Shown piece by piece: positions 6,136-9,458 of a stretch of DNA of 9,458 nucleotides. The stretch's first letter is position 1. Each line of letters starts with the position of its first letter. The notes under the pieces are model-generated. The model saw only the letters and a program-made list of their open reading frames with translations, was not told where the DNA came from and ran no database searches. The stretch is from contig JAISSL010000196.1 of NCBI GenBank assembly GCA_031273145.1, forward strand, positions 1 to 9,458, read 5' to 3'. A program made the position numbers and the translations under genes. The stretch comes from Zoogloeaceae bacterium. GTDB taxonomy: Bacteria; Pseudomonadota; Gammaproteobacteria; Burkholderiales; Rhodocyclaceae.

Positions 6136-7164
6136 ATGTCCATCAAGGTTGCCATCAACGGTTTTGGCCGCATTGGGCGCTGTGTCTTTCGCGCCATTTA
6201 CGAACAGGGGTTGGAGAACGAATTCGACGTGGTGGCGATCAACGCCCCCGGCGATTTCGCCACCCACGCCCATCTGCTGAAATACGACACCACGCACGGA
6301 CGCTTCAAAGCCAAGGTCGAGACCGAAGGCGACAGCACCCTGGTGGTCAACGGCAAGAAGATTCCGTTTCGTTTTACCACCGCGCCTAAGGATATGGACT
6401 GGGCGGCCTACGGTGTGGAAACGCTTCTGGAATGTACCGGCGTTTATACGAGCAAGGGAAAGGCGGAAGCCTTGCTGGCGCAGGGCGCGAAGAAGGTGCT
6501 CATTTCCGCGCCGGGCGGCAATGACGTGGATGCCACGATTGTCTATGGCGTCAATGAAAACAGCCTCACCTCTGCCATGACGGTCGTCTCCAACGCTTCC
6601 TGCACCACCAATTGTCTGGCGCCGGTTGCCAAGGTGCTTTCCGAATCCGTCGGCATCAAGCAGGGATTGATGACCACGGTGCACGCCTACACCAACGATC
6701 AGGTATCGGTGGATGCGTACCATACGGATTTGCGCCGGGCGCGCGCGGCGGCGGCCAACATCATCCCGACCAAGACCGGCGCGGCTTCTGCGGTGGGATT
6801 GGTGCTGCCGCAACTGAAAGGCAAATTCGACGGTTTTGCGCTCAGGGTTCCGACCCTGAATGTTTCGCTCGTCGACCTAACTTTCACGCCCGAACGCGCC
6901 ACGACGAAGGAAGAAATCAACGCGCTCATGACTGCCGCCGCCAATGGTCCGTTGAAAGGCGTGCTTGCGGTCAATACCGAGCCGCTGGTCTCATCCGACT
7001 TCAACCATAGCACGGTCTCTTCCACCTTCGATGCCACCCAGACCCGCGTCCTTACCGGCGCGAACGGGGAAACGCTGGTCAAGATACTGGCCTGGTACGA
7101 CAACGAATGGGGATACTCCTGCCGGATGCTGGATACCGCAAGGGCATGGATGCGCGCCGCGTAA
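6136..7164 (+). CDS. gap: Glyceraldehyde-3-phosphate dehydrogenase, class I
   Basis: GAPDH interconverts glyceraldehyde 3-phosphate and 1,3-bisphosphoglycerate with NAD(P) and phosphate, in the cytoplasm, usually as a tetramer. The product is 342 residues, the normal length. Visible motifs are the Rossmann NGFGRIGR (8-15), the catalytic Cys156 in [12 protein letters not shown], and the partner His183 in TTVHAYT. LRVPT and WYDNEWGYS towards the C-terminus are standard. Oddly, the usual Asp after the second beta strand (INDL in most NAD enzymes) is Ala37 in AINAPGD; Ala194-Tyr195 stand where Leu187-Pro188 lie in the Bacillus enzyme. Both changes point to NADP or mixed cofactor use. ATG 6136 is chosen from AGGAG 6 bases upstream and from family similarity; the frame open to 6034 reads through the leader repeats and is rejected. 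It is divergent from hisG. Confidence 0.96.
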   Translation: MSIKVAINGFGRIGRCVFRAIYEQGLENEFDVVAINAPGDFATHAHLLKYDTTHGRFKAKVETEGDSTLVVNGKKIPFRFTTAPKDMDWAAYGVETLLECTGVYTSKGKAEALLAQGAKKVLISAPGGNDVDATIVYGVNENSLTSAMTVVSNASCTTNCLAPVAKVLSESVGIKQGLMTTVHAYTNDQVSVDAYHTDLRRARAAAANIIPTKTGAASAVGLVLPQLKGKFDGFALRVPTLNVSLVDLTFTPERATTKEEINALMTAAANGPLKGVLAVNTEPLVSSDFNHSTVSSTFDATQTRVLTGANGETLVKILAWYDNEWGYSCRMLDTARAWMRAA

Positions 7165-7182
7165 CGTCAGTCACGTTTTTTT
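7163..7182 (+). terminator. Weak terminator after gap
   Basis: AACGT (7163-7167) and ACGTT (7173-7177) form a 5-bp stem with a 5-base loop, overlapping the gap stop codon and running into seven T (7176-7182). The stem is short, so termination may be partial and some transcripts may continue into the isomerase gene. Confidence 0.4.
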
Positions 7183-7216
7183 ACATGCGAGATGCCCGTT
7201 TTGCGGTTTGCCTGCC

Positions 7217-7222
7217 TATAAT
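7217..7222 (+). promoter_or_regulatory. Candidate -10 box for the isomerase gene
   Basis: A perfect TATAAT lies at 7217-7222, 47 bp before the start codon. No convincing -35 is found 16-18 bp upstream. The leader that would follow is very T-rich (7230-7252). Confidence 0.45.
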
Positions 7223-7268
7223 GCGGCATCATTTTTTGTTTCAATTTTTTTACCTGTAAGGAAATTCC

Positions 7269-8060
7269 ATGATGAACCTGAAAAAATTTGCGGTTGCCTT
7301 GGCCGCTTCCTGCCTTCTTTCCGCGCCCGCCTTCGCGCAGAGTGTCTATGTCACGGTCAACAAGGTACCTGTGCCCAAATACGTTGCCGATGTGCTGGTT
7401 GCGGAACAGAAGGCGGAAGGCGTTGCGGATGGCGAAATCCTGCAAAACAACGTGCGCGACTACCTGATTCGCCGCGAGCTGCTGCTTGCGGAAGCCCGCC
7501 GCGCCAAGCTGGATAAAAAGCCGGAAATCCTCGGCATGATGGACATTGCCAGCAACGGCGTGCTGGTACGCGCTTTTGTGGAAGACTACATCAAGGCCAA
7601 CCCGATTGCCGACTCCGACGTAACCGCTACCTACGAGCAGCTTAAACAGCAGATGGCGGGAACTTCCGAGTATCGCGCCCGTCACATTCTGGTCGAAAAG
7701 GAAGCGCAGGCGAAAAACATCATCGCCCAACTGGGCAAGGGGATCAAATTCGCCGCGCTTGCCAAGTCTTCCTCGCTGGATGTAGCGAGCAAGGACAAGG
7801 GCGGCGAGCTGGAAGGCTGGATGAGTCCTGCCGCCTTCGTGCCGCCCTTTGCCCAGGCGCTCACCCAGTTGAAAAAGGGGCAATACTCGAAAGAGCCGGT
7901 ACAGACCGATTTTGGCTATCACGTCATCATGGTTGACGATGTCCGCTCCGCCCAGTTTCCCCCGCTGGATCAGGTGCAGGCGCAAATCCGGCAACGCTTA
8001 AGCCAGCAAAAGGTGGAAAACCTGTTGAAAGAACTGCGCGAAAAGGCAGAAGTCAAATAG
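7269..8060 (+). CDS. Periplasmic peptidyl-prolyl isomerase, PpiC/parvulin type
   Basis: The product is 263 residues. A clear signal peptide (Lys5-Lys6, hydrophobic 7-19, cleavage after AFA at 21-23) sends it to the periplasm. A SurA-like N-terminal helical region (about 30-130) precedes one parvulin domain (about 134-226) with RARHILV (136-142), KGGELEGW (177-184) and DFGYHVIMVDD (214-224). Such enzymes speed cis-trans change of prolyl bonds and help exported or outer-membrane proteins fold. The C-terminus (236-263) is a charged helix, as in other PpiC-like chaperones. ATG 7269 has AAGGAA 5 bases upstream; ATG 7272 is also possible. With one parvulin domain it is shorter than SurA. A strong terminator closes the gene. 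Which named enzyme it corresponds to cannot be settled. Confidence 0.92.
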   Translation: MMNLKKFAVALAASCLLSAPAFAQSVYVTVNKVPVPKYVADVLVAEQKAEGVADGEILQNNVRDYLIRRELLLAEARRAKLDKKPEILGMMDIASNGVLVRAFVEDYIKANPIADSDVTATYEQLKQQMAGTSEYRARHILVEKEAQAKNIIAQLGKGIKFAALAKSSSLDVASKDKGGELEGWMSPAAFVPPFAQALTQLKKGQYSKEPVQTDFGYHVIMVDDVRSAQFPPLDQVQAQIRQRLSQQKVENLLKELREKAEVK

Positions 8061-8093
8061 GTTTTGCAGATGGCGGTTGAAAAACCATTGGTA

Positions 8094-8146
8094 CTGCGGG
8101 CGGCAATTGTTTTGAAAAATCATTGCTGTCCGCAGGACATTTTTTT
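8094..8146 (+). terminator. Strong terminator after the isomerase gene
   Basis: CTGCGGGCGGCAAT (8094-8107) pairs with ATTGCTGTCCGCAG (8122-8135) over 14 bp, including two G-U pairs, with a 14-base loop. Four bases later come seven T (8140-8146). The G-U pairs make it much weaker on the minus strand, which supports plus-strand use. Confidence 0.8.
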
Positions 8147-8147
8147 G

Positions 8148-8153
8148 TATAAT
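8148..8153 (+). promoter_or_regulatory. Candidate -10 box for the last gene
   Basis: A perfect TATAAT starts one base after the terminator T-run. The best -35 candidate, TTGCTG (8123-8128), is 19 bp away and lies in the terminator's right arm. Transcription would begin near 8160, giving a leader of about 55 bases. Confidence 0.5.
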
Positions 8154-8173
8154 CTGTCGTCATGTTCAGTCAA

Positions 8174-8196
8174 GCTGGAAGGCGTTTCCTTCCGGC
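8174..8196 (+). other. Leader hairpin before the last gene
   Basis: GCTGGAAGG (8174-8182) pairs with CCTTCCGGC (8188-8196) over 9 bp with one U-G pair and a 5-base loop CGTTT. It ends 7 bases before the Shine-Dalgarno AGGAG (8204-8208). It is followed by the 12-mer TTTCAGGAGAAT (8200-8211), which also occurs unchanged before gap (6121-6132). Confidence 0.5.
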
Positions 8197-8215
8197 ATCT
8201 TTCAGGAGAATGACC

Positions 8216-9415
8216 ATGCTGCCCAAGATTTCCCTTTGCATTCAAAGACTTATCCCAGCCAGCATTATAGCGTCATGTAAGGCGCGTCAAAGGCAGAGAG
8301 AAAAAGGTGTGGCACATGCCGCGCTAATATTTTTTGCAGTGATTGTCGCGGCGGTAACGGTTGGGGGCTTGGCATGGATGGCGCACAAGATGAGCCAGAA
8401 TAGCCGAGGCAGCCAAGGCAACCAAAGCAGTCAGGATAGCGCGTCGCGCACAGCGCCGCGCGGGTCGACATCGTTGCCGAATTCGTCGCCAGAGTTACGA
8501 ATCGAGCCAGATTTACTTGTCGGGGAGTTTAGTGGTAACTGCGAAGACATTGAATTTGCGGGCGTGAAACTGGGCATGAGCTACAGGCAGGCAAGGGCGG
8601 GATTGGTAAGGCATTTCAATCTTTCGCCTGATGAGGCGCTGGAAAAGATCAAGCCGGATACTGGTTTTCTCCGCTTTCATCCGTCTATCAGAGACAAAAA
8701 AAACCCTACCAAGGCCGAATGGGATCGCGCCGCACAAGAAGCACCGCTTACCGGCTTTGACTACAACTGCGAGGGAACAGGAACAGGTACTCTAAGTGAT
8801 CCTGTTCGCTGCACCACATCGCAATACCTAAGGGCACAAACTCTCGTGCCAAACCCGATAGCACAGCCTAGCGCAGTATTTGCTTTTTTGCCTTATGTTG
8901 ACCGTGCGCTCACCAGGGGGGAAGTTATTGCTAAATTGGGTTCCCCAGACCGATTGGACAAGGAGGATGATACATGCCATGATGCGGATGGCAAGGAGAC
9001 TTGCTTGCGATGGGGGGAGGCTCCTCCGTTTGGGAAAAATTCTAAGCGGCGGACTTGCAAGTGGCAAGGCAAGGAAGTGGGGCAAGGCAAGGTAGTGACA
9101 TGGTCAGCAACATTTTGGTTTGAAGATAAGGAGGTGGGTGTTGAATGGCCGACGTTACTCCTTACGGTACACGGTCCGGATGGGGTACGCGGTCCGAAAG
9201 ATCCGAATGATATAGGGACATCAGCAGATGTGTGGTTGAAGGCCAAGGGTTGGTGGACAGAGGCCGATGAAAAAAATGTCGGCGAACTGGAGATTGAAGG
9301 CATTGACCCGGCAGAACTCAAAAACTTGCAAGCGGAAATCGAAAAACTGTGCCGAAGCACGGGTGGAAAAGCGCCTGGCTGCAAAGAAATGGAAGCATTA
9401 AAGAAAGGAAAATGA
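8216..9415 (+). CDS. Unrecognised membrane-anchored cysteine-rich protein
   Basis: I do not recognise this protein. From ATG 8216 it has 399 residues; this start has AGGAG 7 bases upstream, while ATG 8210 is too close and ATG 8162 lies at the presumed transcript start. A basic N-terminus (KARQRQREKG, 22-31) precedes one membrane segment at about 35-55, so by the positive-inside rule the rest should be periplasmic. A Ser/Gln/Asn/Gly-rich linker (about 59-92) follows. The large C-terminal part has eight Cys (109, 185, 199, 254, 263, 281, 379, 389), an even number suited to disulfides. Two short segments, GVKLGMSYRQARAGL (116-130) and LTRGEVIAKLGSPDRLD (232-248), recall the helix motif of BamE-like domains, but this is weak. 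The end is Lys-rich. Base use is less GC-rich than gap or hisD. It follows a strong terminator and appears monocistronic. Confidence 0.78.
   Translation: MLPKISLCIQRLIPASIIASCKARQRQREKGVAHAALIFFAVIVAAVTVGGLAWMAHKMSQNSRGSQGNQSSQDSASRTAPRGSTSLPNSSPELRIEPDLLVGEFSGNCEDIEFAGVKLGMSYRQARAGLVRHFNLSPDEALEKIKPDTGFLRFHPSIRDKKNPTKAEWDRAAQEAPLTGFDYNCEGTGTGTLSDPVRCTTSQYLRAQTLVPNPIAQPSAVFAFLPYVDRALTRGEVIAKLGSPDRLDKEDDTCHDADGKETCLRWGEAPPFGKNSKRRTCKWQGKEVGQGKVVTWSATFWFEDKEVGVEWPTLLLTVHGPDGVRGPKDPNDIGTSADVWLKAKGWWTEADEKNVGELEIEGIDPAELKNLQAEIEKLCRSTGGKAPGCKEMEALKKGK
9063..9097 (+). repeat. In-frame 18-bp duplication in the orphan gene
   Basis: GGCAAGGCAAGGAAGTG (9063-9079) recurs as GGCAAGGCAAGGTAGTG (9081-9097) with one change and an 18-bp period. 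It duplicates six codons, giving QGKEVG followed by QGKVVT (residues 284-295), next to Cys281. Each copy is itself built from a repeated GGCAA unit, which favours slippage. Confidence 0.7.
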
Positions 9416-9418
9416 ACG

Positions 9419-9458
9419 CGGGCGGTAAGGTCTTGCGACTACGGGCGGCAGGTCTTGC
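9419..9458 (+). repeat. Direct repeat at the window end
   Basis: CGGGCGGTAAGGTCTTGC (9419-9436) is followed after five bases by CGGGCGGCAGGTCTTGC (9442-9458), differing by one substitution and one missing base. The second copy reaches the last base of the window, so more copies may follow. The 9-mer CGGGCGGCA also occurs in the terminator arm at 8097-8105. Confidence 0.6.

Noticed and set aside
6055..6813. Minus-strand open frame of 252 codons opposite gap
   Set aside because: It is a shadow of gap, with no recognisable motif or ribosome site.
7299..7315. Lipoprotein-type Cys15 in the isomerase signal peptide
   Set aside because: The residues before it (AAS) do not make a good lipobox, the hydrophobic part would be too short, and a clear AFA cleavage site follows.
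7167..7994. Minus-strand open frame of 275 codons opposite the isomerase gene
   Set aside because: The plus strand has a signal peptide, parvulin motifs and a ribosome site; the opposite frame is a shadow caused by GC-rich codon use.
8279..8383. Type IV prepilin-like N-terminus in the orphan protein (basic RQREKG before the hydrophobic segment)
   Set aside because: No Glu occurs at the fifth position after the Gly and the following residues do not match a pilin start well; a plain signal anchor is simpler.
8893..9384. Minus-strand open frame of 163 codons opposite the orphan gene
   Set aside because: It is Ser/Pro-rich shadow sequence. The plus-strand frame is longer and has a promoter candidate, ribosome site and membrane segment.

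Overview
The window reads as a chromosomal segment of a Gram-negative proteobacterium, most likely a betaproteobacterium. The grounds are a short-form HisG directly coupled to HisD, a class I GAPDH whose middle and C-terminal parts look betaproteobacterial, a YjgR/DUF853 ATPase, and a secreted parvulin-type isomerase. Most genes are GC-rich; one small gene (2739-3083) is clearly AT-rich, with 45 G+C in the 120 bases I counted at 2761-2880. The lineage call is from remembered family resemblance, not from a search.

Layout. Positions 1-63 hold a strong terminator for a gene left of the window. Positions 64-974 hold a leader with two small tandem duplications and a one-pass membrane DUF4230 protein. 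Positions 975-2732 hold a leader with a hairpin and a HerA/FtsK-like DUF853 ATPase (YjgR). This gene converges on a minus-strand operon at 3957-2739: antitoxin prlF, toxin yhaV and an unrecognised small gene, joined by stop/start overlaps. The operon has its own near-consensus promoter with a perfect inverted repeat over the -35, a typical arrangement for an autorepressed toxin-antitoxin system. Further right, still on the minus strand, hisG and hisD overlap by 7 bp. They are divergent from gap, and a 23-bp palindrome covers the candidate -10 elements of both directions. After gap come a periplasmic PpiC-type peptidyl-prolyl isomerase with an excellent terminator, then an unrecognised membrane-anchored, cysteine-rich protein of 399 residues. 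The window ends inside a short direct repeat.

How the genes relate. hisG and hisD encode the first and last steps of histidine synthesis; the rest of the pathway, and the HisZ partner a short HisG needs, are not in the window. gap is central carbon metabolism, but its cofactor-selecting aspartate is replaced by alanine, suggesting NADP use. The toxin-antitoxin operon lies between the yjgR homologue and hisD and is the most accessory-looking part. No tRNA, rRNA, CRISPR array, insertion sequence or phage gene was seen. I do not see a convincing wholly new system. The best leads are the third gene of the prlF-yhaV operon, the orphan cysteine-rich membrane protein, the altered GAPDH cofactor pocket, and a hairpin-plus-identical-Shine-Dalgarno leader shared by gap and the orphan gene.
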